Shown in pieces: positions 48,171 to 58,672 of a stretch of 64,000 nucleotides of DNA. The stretch is from assembly GCA_030549175.1 (NCBI GenBank), contig JAUKUA010000004.1, positions 496,001 to 560,000 of the forward strand. The letters are read 5' to 3'. The translations under genes and the position numbers were made by a program. This DNA comes from Lasiosphaeris hirsuta (Eukaryota > Ascomycota > Sordariomycetes > Sordariales > Lasiosphaeriaceae). The notes under the pieces are model-generated. The model was not told the origin of the DNA. It did no database searches and saw nothing but the letters and a program-made list of their open reading frames with translations. Each line of letters starts with the position of its first letter. Positions within the stretch are counted from its first letter, which is position 1.

Positions 48171-48627
48171 ATGACTGGCCGAGGCGGTGGCGGCGGTCGC
48201 CGTGTGCTGCTTCCCCCCATCAACTTTCTGTTCCGCCTGCTTCAACAACACACACCGGTCCAGATCTGGCTGTACGAGCAGCTGTCGATCCGCATTACAG
48301 GAACTATCCGCGTAAGGATATCTGACGGAATATCGCACAGATCGTGTCACTAACGTACTTGTCGGTCTAGGGTTTTGACGAGTTCATGAACCTGGTGGTG
48401 AGTCTGGCGCAACCCAACAATCAAGTTTGTGGTCTAACAGCTCTCCTTCTAGATTGACGATGCTGTTGAGGTCAAGCAGATCACCAAAACAAACCAAACA
48501 GAGACGAAGAGGCATCTTGGGGTAGGGCGCATCCGCCAAGGGACAACGTGGACAAATGCTAATATGTGTCTAGCAAATCCTCCTCAAGGGCGACAATGTT
48601 TCTCTCATCCAGACTCTCAACATATGA
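48171..48627 (+). CDS. SME1: Small nuclear ribonucleoprotein E (SmE), 96 aa
   Basis: SmE is one of seven Sm proteins that form a ring on U1, U2, U4 and U5 snRNAs in the spliceosome. Exons: 48171-48311, 48371-48397 (27 nt), 48453-48521 and 48574-48627. After a short Gly/Arg-rich N terminus come the PPINFLFRLLQQHTPVQIWL helix and strand of SmE, the Sm1 motif (IRITGTIRGFDEFMNLVIDD) and the Sm2 motif (GQILLKGDNVSLIQT). The protein ends at NI, the usual length for this family. The GFDEFMNLV microexon is exactly nine codons and needs both short introns removed. The gene converges with the 5-formyltetrahydrofolate cyclo-ligase gene. Confidence 0.96.
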
Positions 48628-48789
48628 ACAGCTGAGCTTCATACCGCTCTCGCTACAGGTGCGAGAATATGACCACGTTTGGATGTTCGGATGTTTACGG
48701 CGGCGAGGCTGGGTAAAAGGATGCTACCAAAATGGGATACCAAGGGGGGGAAAAGTGAGACAGGCGCACGGCGACGAAGAGGCGTGGCA

Positions 48790-49573
48790 TCACTTTGTTT
48801 TATTCTCGATGGGGCTTTTGATCTCGCCGTTGCCGAGAATCAAGCCATCCAGAGGTTGATCTAGGGGACCAACAGGTACCGACCCCTCTGATGGAGAAGA
48901 TAAGAATTGCTCAGAGAGAGCTAAGCCATAAAGCAATACAGGGGGTTCCTGCTTCAGCGAAGATGACTTTGCGTTGTGCCGGTTGATGAAGTAGTCGTAG
49001 AAGCCCTTGCCGTGCCCGAGCCGTCTGATGGTGCCATTTTCCGGGCTTATGTCGAAAGCCACGCCGGGCATGAGGACGATATCGAGCAAAGCCCTGTCCG
49101 AGTGCTGAGCGTCCGGCCCCCCGAATATCCTCTGCCTCTCGTGCACCGTGGCTGGGTCGATACTCGGGATGCCCCATCGGTCTGGCTTCAGAGACTCGTA
49201 ATCGCCGAGGTCCTTCAGGCGGACCATGTCCATGGCACGCGCTGGTAGACTAGGTGACGCTACCGGGTTCCGGTGGAGATAGGGGACGAACACCTCCTTG
49301 CCAGACTCGAGGGCGTCCCTCACGATAGCATCTGTCTGTATCTCACCGGACGGCATTGACAAGAACACACTGACACGTTTGGCCTCTACGTAGGGTTTGA
49401 AGCTTTTGAGCGTGTTGTACACGGCGGAGCCTGTGATCAAGACTTAGTCTACATGTTGAAGAGTGGCAGGGCTTAGCCGTACTTTGTGATATGGCAGCCT
49501 CATGGGAGATGGTGCCAAGCCTCTGCTTCATGGCGGAGCGTAGCTGCTGTTTGGCAGCACTGAGGGAGGCCAT
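48790..49573 (-). CDS. FAU1: 5-formyltetrahydrofolate cyclo-ligase (MTHFS/Fau1), 243 aa
   Basis: This enzyme converts 5-formyl-THF to 5,10-methenyl-THF using ATP, salvaging folinic acid for one-carbon metabolism. Exons on the minus strand: 49483-49573 and 48790-49430. The N terminus ASLSAAKQQLRSAMKQRLGT is the family's first helix. Later blocks are VSVFLSMPSGEIQTDAIV, VFVPYL, then LDIVLMPGVAFDISPENGTI leading into RRLGHGKGFYDYFI, the ATP- and folate-binding region with its Gly-rich loop and Tyr-Asp. The C-terminal LYGLALSEQFL is also conserved. A second in-frame ATG seven codons upstream (49594) is possible; the start at 49573 fits other members better. Confidence 0.92.
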
Positions 49574-50616
49574 CTTAGACTGTCCTTCTGCCACAAACCA
49601 GCCACAGGGTGCCAGCTGGAGTACAAGGTGGGAGGCTGGCGCCGAGGAAAGTTGGACTTCTCCAAGTCGCTAGGCTAGCCGGGGAGCCGTTGGGAAACAA
49701 TGTGATCCCAGTCTGAGCGGTCAGCCCCGCGACCTGCAATCCCACACCAGCCCGTCCCGATATCTCGATAGCGGCGTTTTGACGGTGAAAACGCTTCTCA
49801 CCGCTGGATCGAAAAACCAACAACGGATACTAGGGCTGGGAACACCGATGCCCTTTGAGTATCGGCCAAGGGATCCTTGCTGGGCACTGTTGGTTCTGGG
49901 TGTCGAAGTGTTTGTTAGGTGGATGCGTCTCAGCTTCGGCACGAAAACGGCGTGGCATGTGCTTCAAGTGTTTTGTATCAATTGCGGCAGCTTGCGGCGG
50001 CTTGTGCAATGTGCAATGTGCAATGCAGTGTGATGAGTGCTGTCAGCGCAGGCGCGCCGCACACCGTTAGGACAAGCCCTAGTGGGAAGCGGCTATCTAA
50101 TCGATCTAATCAATCACGACCACTAAAACCCGACCCTCCCGCCTGCCCGCCATTTTGCGTTCCATGATCCCTGTAGTATTCCGCCGCGCAGCACCCACTT
50201 TGAATCCCTGGTTGCTGGTGCCGTGGTGCCAGGCGCCCCCCGCTAAGTGATGCCACCGGTGCCACAGGCAGCCCACCGCAGGCCGACCGCGTGGTTGGAA
50301 ATGCAAGATGCATCCACTGTCGATCGACTGCCTGCCACCGTTCCGTTCTTAGCACTGACACCATCAATATTCCGCGTTCCATATTCCATACTGCATACCC
50401 AAGGCCTTTACCAGTTGACCCGGGCACAGGCTCCCACGGGCGCAGTAAGACGGCGCAATCGGATTCTGCTTTTGTCTGCCATTGTGCTGCGATTCCATTG
50501 CGCGGCCCCGCACTCCCGCCCACCCAGAGAGTGGCTCTAAACAAGATCCGTCGAGTCATCTGCACCTTTTCCCAGACAGGCAGGCAGAGCCAACACCCAG
50601 CCGGAGAAGCAGGCAT
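49574..50616. promoter_or_regulatory. Divergent promoter region between FAU1 and OPT transporter genes
   Basis: About 1 kb with no recognised gene. Short direct repeats (GTGCAAT three times near 50005-50025) and GC-rich stretches are present. Some of the right-hand part may be coding if the OPT gene starts at the upstream in-frame ATG at 50482. Confidence 0.45.
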
Positions 50617-53600
50617 ATGACACCCACTCGTCCCCAGACCATCCCACTCCGCCCGCTCCGCCTCCTACGCGCTGTAGTACCGAACGTGAATCCCACAAGT
50701 GCACTTGGACCCGGCCTCCCTTCCCCAGGCCAAGGCTCCCAGGGCTCAAATACCACGCCCTTACCGCTCCTTGACCGGGACGGATCCGTCCAGACCTCAT
50801 ATCCCCATGGCCCTCGTCTCGAAACTGGAGACGCGACGGCCGACGAGACCGCGACTACGACTGCGTCAAGCATACCCACACCCACATCCACCACACCTGA
50901 CCACATGACAAAAGACCCCCCCTCCCTGCGCTCGACCGCCGGGTTCAGCAGTCCTTCCTATGGAGCTATCTCCCCTGGCGAGAGCAGCAGTAGCGCCAGT
51001 AGCAGCGGCGCAACAACCCCCTCGGCCGCCCCTGAGCCGCAACACACTCCACGGAGTGTTGGCGCAAGACGACGTCGCGATGCCTCGGAACCCAGGCAGC
51101 CGTCCTTGAGGCGAGCTTCGCGACTCTCGGAGGAGCTGGGAAGCACTGCGACAATAGGGGGGCTTGAGGGTCGCTTCGGCACCACCGAGAGTGCCCTCCT
51201 AAACGATTTCATTGACACCCCGGGGTTGGATGCCGACGACAGCGATGATGACGATGAATCCCTCATCGATTACTCAGACACGGAAGACGAGAATGACCCG
51301 CCCGATAACTCGCCGTACGCCCAGGTCAGGGCATCAGTCGCGCCCACCGACAACACCACCCTGTCTATCAACACTCCTCGCATGTGGTTCTTGTCTATAT
51401 TGTTCTCCGTCCTTGGATCTTCCACCAATTTGTTTTTTTCTTTGAGATACCCTAGCGTTGCTATTACGCCTGTCATCGCCCTATTGCTTGTGCACCCGCT
51501 TGGTCTTATGTGGGACTTTGCTCTCAAGAAAGGAGACGACCCGCCCGAGGAGTATGTGGATGGCTTCCGAAATGACAGCGCCTCGGTCGCCAGCCCAACT
51601 ATGGAGCACACACATATTGTTCCCTGGGAACGAAGGAGCCGCCTCGGCCGCCTGCGGCTCTGGCTTGCTCAGGGTTGTTGGAACGAGAAGGAGCACAGTT
51701 GCGTCTACGTCAGCAGTAACGTGTCGTTCGGCTTTGCCTTTGCGACAGATGTCATTGTTGAGCAGACACAGTTCTACAAGCAGGAGGCCAGCATTACATA
51801 CCAACTCCTGCTCACCCTATCCACTCAGATACTCGGTTACACCTTTGCCGGGCTGACGCGCCGGTTCCTAGTCCGCCCGAGCGGAATGATATGGCCCGGT
51901 ACGCTCATGTCGGCGGCCATGTTCACGACGCTTCACAAGGAGGAGAACAAGGAGGCCAATGGCTGGCGCATCAGCAGGTGGAGGTTTTTCTACGCCGTCT
52001 GGCTCTCCGCTTTTCTCTTCTACTTCCTTCCCGGACTCCTGATGCCGGCTCTGAGCTACTTCAACGTCATCACTTGGTTTGCGCCGAGTAACGTGGTTGT
52101 CGCCAACTTATTCGGCGTCGTCTCCGGCTTGGGTCTCTTTCCCGTGACGTTTGATTGGGCCCAGATCGCATACATCGGATCACCTCTTCTAACCCCTTTT
52201 TGGGCGGCTATGAACGTGGTTGGTGGTCTTGTGGTCGTGATGTGGGTCATTGCACCCATTGCATACTACAGCAATTGGCTGTATTCTTCATACATGCCGA
52301 TCCTTTCGGCAGCAGTTTTCGACAACACGGGAAATGTGTACGATGTCAGCAGGGTCCTTACCAAGGATTTTCTGTTCGACAGGGAAGCCTATTCCAAGTA
52401 CAGCCGGGTCTTCCTTCCTATAACATATGTACTCAGTTATGGCGTTCAGTTTGCTGGGCTTGCGTCGCTCCTAACGCACACATTTTGTTGGCATGGGAAG
52501 GATATTTGGACACAGTGGAAGAGTTCCCTGGAGGAGACGAGGGAAGAGCCGAAGGCGGCGTATCAGCCCGTGTCTAGGGCTAGCGGCGGACCATCACGCC
52601 GTTCGAGAAGCGAGAATACGCCAAGACTCAACACCGTCAGATCGTCGTTGAGTATGGACAATCTTATGAGCCGGGAAGACGTTCACAATCGACTCATGAG
52701 GAGGTACAAGGACGCGCCGATGCTGTGGTATCTTATGACATTTGTGTCCATGACGACCATCGGCATTTTTGTTGTTGAATAGTAAGTCCCCCAACAAGCC
52801 TGTCTCAAAAACAGCTGATGCTGACAATTCCCAGCTACCCAATTCACCTCCCCTGGTACGGCCTACTCATGGCCCTTGGTATCTGCAGCATCCTCTTCAT
52901 CCCCATCGGCATCATCATGGCCGTCACCAACCAGCACAGCAGCATTTATCTCATTTGCCAGCTCGTTGCCGGCGTTGCATTCCCTGGCCGCCCAGTCGCC
53001 AACATGGTCTTCGTGACGTACGGCTATATATCCTCCGCACAAGGCATCAAGTTCGCCGCAGACCTCAAGCTCGGCCACTACATGAAGATTCCGCCCCGCA
53101 TCTTGTTTGCCGTGCAAATGGTCGCCACCATTGTCTCCTCCCTCACCCAGATCACCGTCCTCAACTGGATGTTTGCCAACGTCCCTGGCATCTGCACCCC
53201 AGCGGCCATCAACGGCTTCACCTGCCCCATTGCGCGCGTCCACTTTAACGGCTCTATCCTATGGGGCGTCGTCGGTCCAGCAGAGTTCTTCGGTCCCGGT
53301 GCAACCTACCGCGCCCTAGTGTGGGCGTTCGCGATCGGCGCTATCCTCCCCATCCCGCTGTGGCTGTACGCCCGCCACCACCGCGACAGCATCGTCCGCA
53401 AGATCAACCTGCCTGTGCTGTTTGGGTCCCTGGGATGGATCCCACCCGCGACGGGGCTCAACTTTTCTGTCTGGGCTGTCGTTTGCTACGTCTTCAACTA
53501 CCTGATCAAGAACCGCGCGCAGGCATGGTGGGCTAAGTATACCATGACATTGAGCGCGGCGCTGGACTCGGGGCTCGCGTTTGGGATCGTCGTGGTGTTT

Positions 53601-53738
53601 TTCGGATTCATCTATCCTGGCTGGATGAAGGGATTTAGTTGGTGGGGAACTGAGGTGTATAAGGCGGGATGTGACTGGCAGGCGTGTAGTTACTTGACGG
53701 TGCCCGAGGGGGAGAGGTTTGGGCCTGATGTTTGGTGA
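50617..53738 (+). CDS. Oligopeptide transporter (OPT family), 1022 aa
   Basis: This is a proton-coupled membrane transporter; family members carry small peptides, glutathione or metal-chelate compounds. Two exons: 50617-52781 and 52835-53738, joined within EYYPIHLPWYG. The first ~245 residues are Ser/Thr/Pro-rich and disordered with an acidic stretch (DDSDDDDESLIDYSDTEDEN). About 14-16 hydrophobic helices then follow. Conserved blocks include WFLSILFSVLGSSTNLFFSL, PGTLMSAAMFTTLHKEENKE, ANLFGVVSGLGLFPVTFDWA and, in exon 2, VAGVAFPGRPVANMVFVTYG and GPAEFFGPGATYRALVWAF. A long cytoplasmic loop (about residues 635-690) is Ser/Arg-rich. The N-terminal extension is longer than in many OPTs. An upstream ATG at 50482 would add 45 residues. 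Substrate cannot be deduced. Confidence 0.93.
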
Positions 53739-54478
53739 TCTTTTGGTAGATATTTACTTGTGCTCTATTTGCATTGCCGGCAGTTGGATTGATGCTGGGT
53801 TTGGCGGCATTTTGGTTTTGGGTGTTGAAGTGGCTTAGATGATATCTCGCGTGCTCGCAGCATTGGTACAAACCGTAGAAATACCTTGTCTGTCGTCTCA
53901 CAGTTGATCCGAGATCAACAGTCTATTGCTAGAGAGCCTTCAAGAGACATAGCGGGACGAAGCATTTCGGGTGGAAAGTCAAGGAGTCAACCCGGTGTCT
54001 GTGTTCCTCAAACACACGCTTCACTCGCTGCCCGGACGCACCAGGAAGTTGCAAAAACTTCATTCCATGCATCAATATGGCGAGCGTTCGCCGCTATTCT
54101 AGGGCGTCGAGCCAAGTCCCTCCATGATGCTATCTGACCCTTTTGACCTGATAGCCAAGGGGCGTATCTGAGGTAGAAAAGACCTGTCGTGGACTGAAAA
54201 AGGCCTATCTGGGCTGAGATAGGCCTAAAGTAAAAAAAAAACAAACCCAGTGAGTACGTTTGCTTGAGATGGGTATGGGACGTTGAAGTATGCTATCGAG
54301 ATAACCGGCCGGTGAGTACCTGGCAGTAATCAACCCCTCAACTCCGGTCCGCCAACCCCATAGACGCTAGAAAAAGAAAAAAAGCATCGCACTATGCCGC
54401 TTTGCCCTCCTTGCTACCGATGCCTAGAAAAAGCAAACCAGACGCCATCCGCAGAGCTAAAAGAACCTAGCAACGAGG
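53739..54478. other. Intergenic region between convergent OPT and SLIP-GC-like genes
   Basis: The two genes converge here, so this 740-bp stretch holds both 3' UTRs. It contains a perfect 10-bp inverted repeat and AT-rich tracts but no recognised gene. Confidence 0.5.
54201..54226. repeat. Perfect 10-bp inverted repeat (hairpin) with 6-nt loop
   Basis: AGGCCTATCT at 54201-54210 and its exact complement AGATAGGCCT at 54217-54226 flank a 6-nt loop. Related TATCTG words occur just to the left. It could be a transcription-end hairpin, a stump of a small mobile element or a protein-binding site. Confidence 0.85.
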
Positions 54479-57400
54479 TTACTCCGTGTCCATCGAGTCA
54501 TCCGAACCCATTCCGCCAATGCCGGCCATATCGACCGTATCGACCGTATCGTCCTCGTCTATTGCACCCATCTCATCAGCCGACATGAAATTGTCGTCGT
54601 CGCTATCTTCGACTTCATCCTTCCGGGCGGGCTTGTGGACCTCTTCGCCGGGACTCATGCCGTGATCAGGGGTACCGTCATCAGGTGAAGCGTTGACACG
54701 GGCAAAGGAGGCGTCTGTCTTCTGCAAAAGAGCTGTCATCTCTGACCGAAGCATTCGCTCTAGACGGGGCATGCCGCCGTTCTTTGAGACATCTGATCCA
54801 ACCAGGACTGTAATGTAGTCCTTGGAGAGCCTGGCGTGCAAATCCTCGATGCGGAAGAACAAGTCTTCGGCAATGCGGGAAACCATTGACTGCAGCTGCG
54901 TCTTCACGTTGTCGGTAGCAGCGCGAAACATGCTGAGTCGGCAGGCTCGAACGTGTTTTATCATCTTGTCCTTCATTCGCATAAAGCACCCGGGGCCTAG
55001 AGAGCGTTGCAATTAGTTAGGTTCCACGGTACTGGTCAAAGGGCGTGCTGCTTACCTGACTCGGCAGCGCAGTCTTCATAGGCAGGCATCATTTGATTTA
55101 GGATCTCAGGTGTGAAGCTTCGGTTGGCTTCCCGCTGAATCTCCTGAGTCAGATCGCAAACGTCTTGCGGCATCTGAGAAATGAGAGCCAAGTGGCCTTC
55201 AAGCTGGCCACTTAGAAGGCCGAGACCGTGAGCAACACCAAGTTCCAGAGCTCGCTCGGTGGCATTGCAGTGGAATGTCTCCACAAGCAGCTTTGCGTCC
55301 CGTGCGAACCCCGCTATGGATGCTGGGATGCGGCGCTGAAAAACCCGCTCCCAACTACTGGCGATACTCTTAGAGATGGGCTCAAAAAGTTCCTCGTTCC
55401 AGTTCCGAGGACCGGCAGCGCCAGCGAAAACCCCGGCTCGTTTGCAGGTCGCCTTATACGTCGCCCACAGCAGGCCCCCCTGACTTTGGGGCAGACCCCA
55501 TCCAATGGCAGTTAGTTCTGCGGCCTCGGCCGCCATGGGTATATACAGATCGAAGTCTTTGTATAGGTTCTCGGCGATGGCTTCCTCGACTCTGGCCATG
55601 CATTCGTTCACGGCTCTCATGAGTTCCTATATATGCATAATAGATCAATATCCGCCAACTCAAGGAGCTCGAGGGGATACAAACCTGCTCGATGCTACCC
55701 AAGAGAGAACGCAGCCGGGTCTCCTCTTCTTGCTTCTCTCCGTCCGTCAGGCCCGACCGTGTGCCGTCATTAGCTGCCCACATTGTCATTGAGCTCAGGA
55801 GCTGCATCAGCTCGTTCAAGAAGCGCCGGCAGTTTGCTGCTCGGCCGTGCTCCGTCAGCTTTCTAGCGTGGGCTTGGAGCTGGGGGACCTCGGTGTCCTC
55901 AACGCTCTGGAAGCCAGAACTGTTGAAGTCATCCTTTTGCAGCTTGCCGGCGAGCTTTTGGAAGGCACGACTGCTAACACAGAAGACTGGCAAGGATTCT
56001 GCGACCGCATCATAGTCCCGGATGTCGACTTCCGGGTCGAAGTTCGCCTCGTCTTCTTTGGCGACTGTCTCCTGGTCAAGCCTACAGGGGTGTTAGCAAT
56101 GGGTGAGGACATTTCGGGTGGGGAGATACGGCTCAGTATGCATACTCTTTGATGCCCATGGCAAAATCCTTTTTGATGGCTTCTCGCGAGTACGTATTTC
56201 TGCCTTTGATGCAGAGGGCCTTGATCTTGACCTGGAGCTCCTCCGTCTGAGCGTCCACCCGCTTCAGTTCAGCGCGAAGATCTCCGAGTTTCTCATCAAG
56301 ACGCTTCTTCTCGGCACGGAGTTCCTTCCGCTCGGTCTTCAACGAGGCTAACTTCTGATCGATGTCATCGTCTGTCAGGGGCACTCGGCTGTCGGCGTGT
56401 GATTGGCTATTCTCCTTATCACTAGTATCAATTACATCCGATTCTGAAGTGTCGTCGTCTGAGTCGAGGGGGGTGCGATTCTTGCGGCTCCTAAGAGGTT
56501 TCGTCTTGCGCTTCCGCTTCTTTTCCGTCGCAGTTGGGGCATAGACGGTTTGACCTTTAGACAATTTCTGGCCAAGCGACTCCCACTTGTCCCAGGCGGT
56601 CTCGTTGTTGTCGAGCTGGTCGACGATAGCATATTTCTGAGTGCGGAACTCGATCATCTGGGCTCTGATACGCTGAGTAACGATTTTATTGTCGGCGATT
56701 TTGGACCATAGTCCGGCATTCTGCTCCTCAAAGCCAAGACTCTCTGAAGCCTCGGTGATTGAGATGTCATCCGTTTTAGAGCAAATGAAAGTCACAGTCG
56801 AAAATGAGCCATCAAACTTGAGTTGCCGTCTGCAGGACTTGAGTTAGTCAATCTCGCGGCTGTGCCTGGGGAATAACCTACCGGAAGGAGTCACCTAGGA
56901 GAGATTTGGCAGTCTTGTCATCAACAGCTCGGGTAATTGGCGCGACAATCCAGAGGCCTGTGCATTCCATCATGTATTTGGCTGCCACGGCGGCTCTGGC
57001 TGCATTCGAGTCCTGAACGCCGGGAAGATCGACAAGGCAAGCGCCGGTAGATAAGGCAGCAGCCTTTGTGTAGATTCGGACCACCTTGATCAGGGGCCAG
57101 TACTCGATGCTCCTCTCAGAGCCCTTTTCTCTGCTGTCAACGTACACTTGCAATTGCTGGTAGATGCTCCCGGCCGTCTTCGCCTTCAGATTCTTGACAG
57201 TTCCGAGGACTCTTTGGATAGCTGGCTCGTTGGTGAGGGACTCAGGTGTGGCCTGGGAAAGCATCTCCTTGGTCTTCTTCGGATAGACGGCCTTGATTTT
57301 GGCGTAGGCAATGCCTGCCTCGGTGTCTTGGTTTGTGCAATCGCGGGACACATCACCATTGCTGTCAAGAAGATCGCTATAAAGACTCTGCAGATCCTTG

Positions 57401-58088
57401 ATCCAATCTTCGGCAGAGATGAACTCAACTTCGGCGCGGTAGAGCTCGCTCGGATCTTCCGAAGGGTTCCAGGAAATCTCTGTTGGAGAGGCCGTGCAAG
57501 CTCTCATGCAGTTAGTCGGAAGTAGACTAGCACCAAGTAAGCTATGTGGACTTGAATGATTATATATAAGATGTCCTACCGTTCTTCATCAAGAACCGCA
57601 CTGATGACTGAAGATTTACCGGCTCCTGTATTTCCCACAACACCAACAATAGTGCGGGTAGGACTTGCCCGGGACTCGAGGTTCTCGATGGCCCTCAGCC
57701 ATTGAGAAGCCGGAGAGTCGCGGAGACTGTCAAGTTCAAGGAGGATCTCCTTGAGGGTCGTCAAGACCTCGAGGCCAATGGAGACACCCTTCTCCAAGAT
57801 TTCAGGACACGTGACTGAAACAAGTTGCCGAAGGTTGCTGAAACTCTCCATGTCCTTTTCCAGCTTCGCGGCCTCCTGCCCATCCTTTTTCTCAAGGTCT
57901 ATAAGACCCTGCGGTTGCGGAACCTCCTGCTCAAACTCCGAAACCCTATTATTGGTGGTGGATATGGTTGACTGAGAAGCTTCATAGCTGAAAGGACTAT
58001 CATCCTCTGTCATGAAAAAAGGAACAGTGTGGAGGCCTCTAGCATCGGGCTCAAGGCCGTTTGTAGGCTCGAGCTTGAACGGTGGCAT
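54479..58088 (-). CDS. Large nuclear-type GTPase resembling SLIP-GC (dynamin superfamily), 1107 aa
   Basis: Exons on the minus strand: 57580-58088, 56882-57526, 56146-56829, 55685-56081, 55056-55626 and 54479-54996. The GTPase domain has all main motifs: P-loop GNTGAGKSS (residues 152-160), DLPG with Asp336 and the preceding hydrophobic strand, and SKTD at residues 401-404. After the G domain comes a strongly basic nuclear-type signal (KKRKRKTKPLRSRKNR, near residues 487-502), then an acidic stretch and a long coiled coil (TDDDIDQKLASLKTERKELR...). A large helical region follows (GWGLPQSQGGLLWATYKATC), and the tail is acidic (DSDDDNFMSADEMG). The layout matches vertebrate nuclear GTPase SLIP-GC and its uncharacterised fungal relatives. 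In vertebrates SLIP-GC protects the genome in germinal-centre B cells; the fungal role is unknown. Confidence 0.88.
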
Positions 58089-58474
58089 GTCCGTTGTCGT
58101 CTACTTGCTGCTGGGGCTAAGCAACGTTGTTCATTCCGGGGAAGAGCTCCCGAAACTCGCGGCTGCAAGTTGATTTTGGCCTACAGAACTATGACTGTCA
58201 GCATTCGGCTCATATATGAAAGAGAACGTCACTCTGTTTGTGTTGGAGGTATTCAACGAGACAATAGGATGAAGCTTTCCGTCGTAGGAGGGGGAGGCTC
58301 CCTGAGATAAAGGAAGGCCAATCGCTAGGAAGGAATTCGCGATGGGTGAACTAGCTCACTCTAGCACCAGAAACAGACGGAAATAAAAATGGCATGCCTT
58401 GTAAGTGTGTTCGCGATTTTGCACGTGTTTACACACGTGACATGTGATGTGATGCTGAGGTGGGGTAGGCGATG

Positions 58475-58556
58475 TTCGGTTAATATTCGGTTGATCCTCG
58501 GGTAATCATCGGCTAAATTATGGTTAAATATCGGTAGATGTATGGGAAAACCTCGG
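58475..58556 (+). repeat. Degenerate ~11-bp phased repeats, cluster 1
   Basis: About eight consecutive units follow the pattern TTCGGTTAATA, with words TCGGTTGAT, TCGGGTAAT, TCGGCTAAA, TGGTTAAAT and TCGGTAGAT spaced 10-12 bp apart, close to one turn of DNA. The cluster lies about 390-470 bp upstream of the SLIP-GC-like start codon. Confidence 0.75.
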
Positions 58557-58620
58557 CCCGGGGTGAGGTGGTGTGAAGGTTTTTTTTAAGTGGGTTTGAA
58601 AATTTGGCAGGAGCTCGATT

Positions 58621-58672
58621 GAACTTCGGCTAAAGTATGGCTAAATCTAGGCCAAAGTTCGGCTGAACTTGG
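58621..58672 (+). repeat. Degenerate ~11-bp phased repeats, cluster 2
   Basis: Four to five further units of the same type: TTCGGCTAAAG, TGGCTAAAT, TAGGCCAAAG and TTCGGCTGAA. The two clusters are separated by about 65 bp of less ordered sequence. Confidence 0.7.

Noticed and set aside
50482..53738. OPT transporter appearing as two separate frames
   Set aside because: The break at 52782-52834 is a normal GT-AG intron that joins EYYPIHLPWYG in frame, so it is one intact gene and not a split pseudogene.
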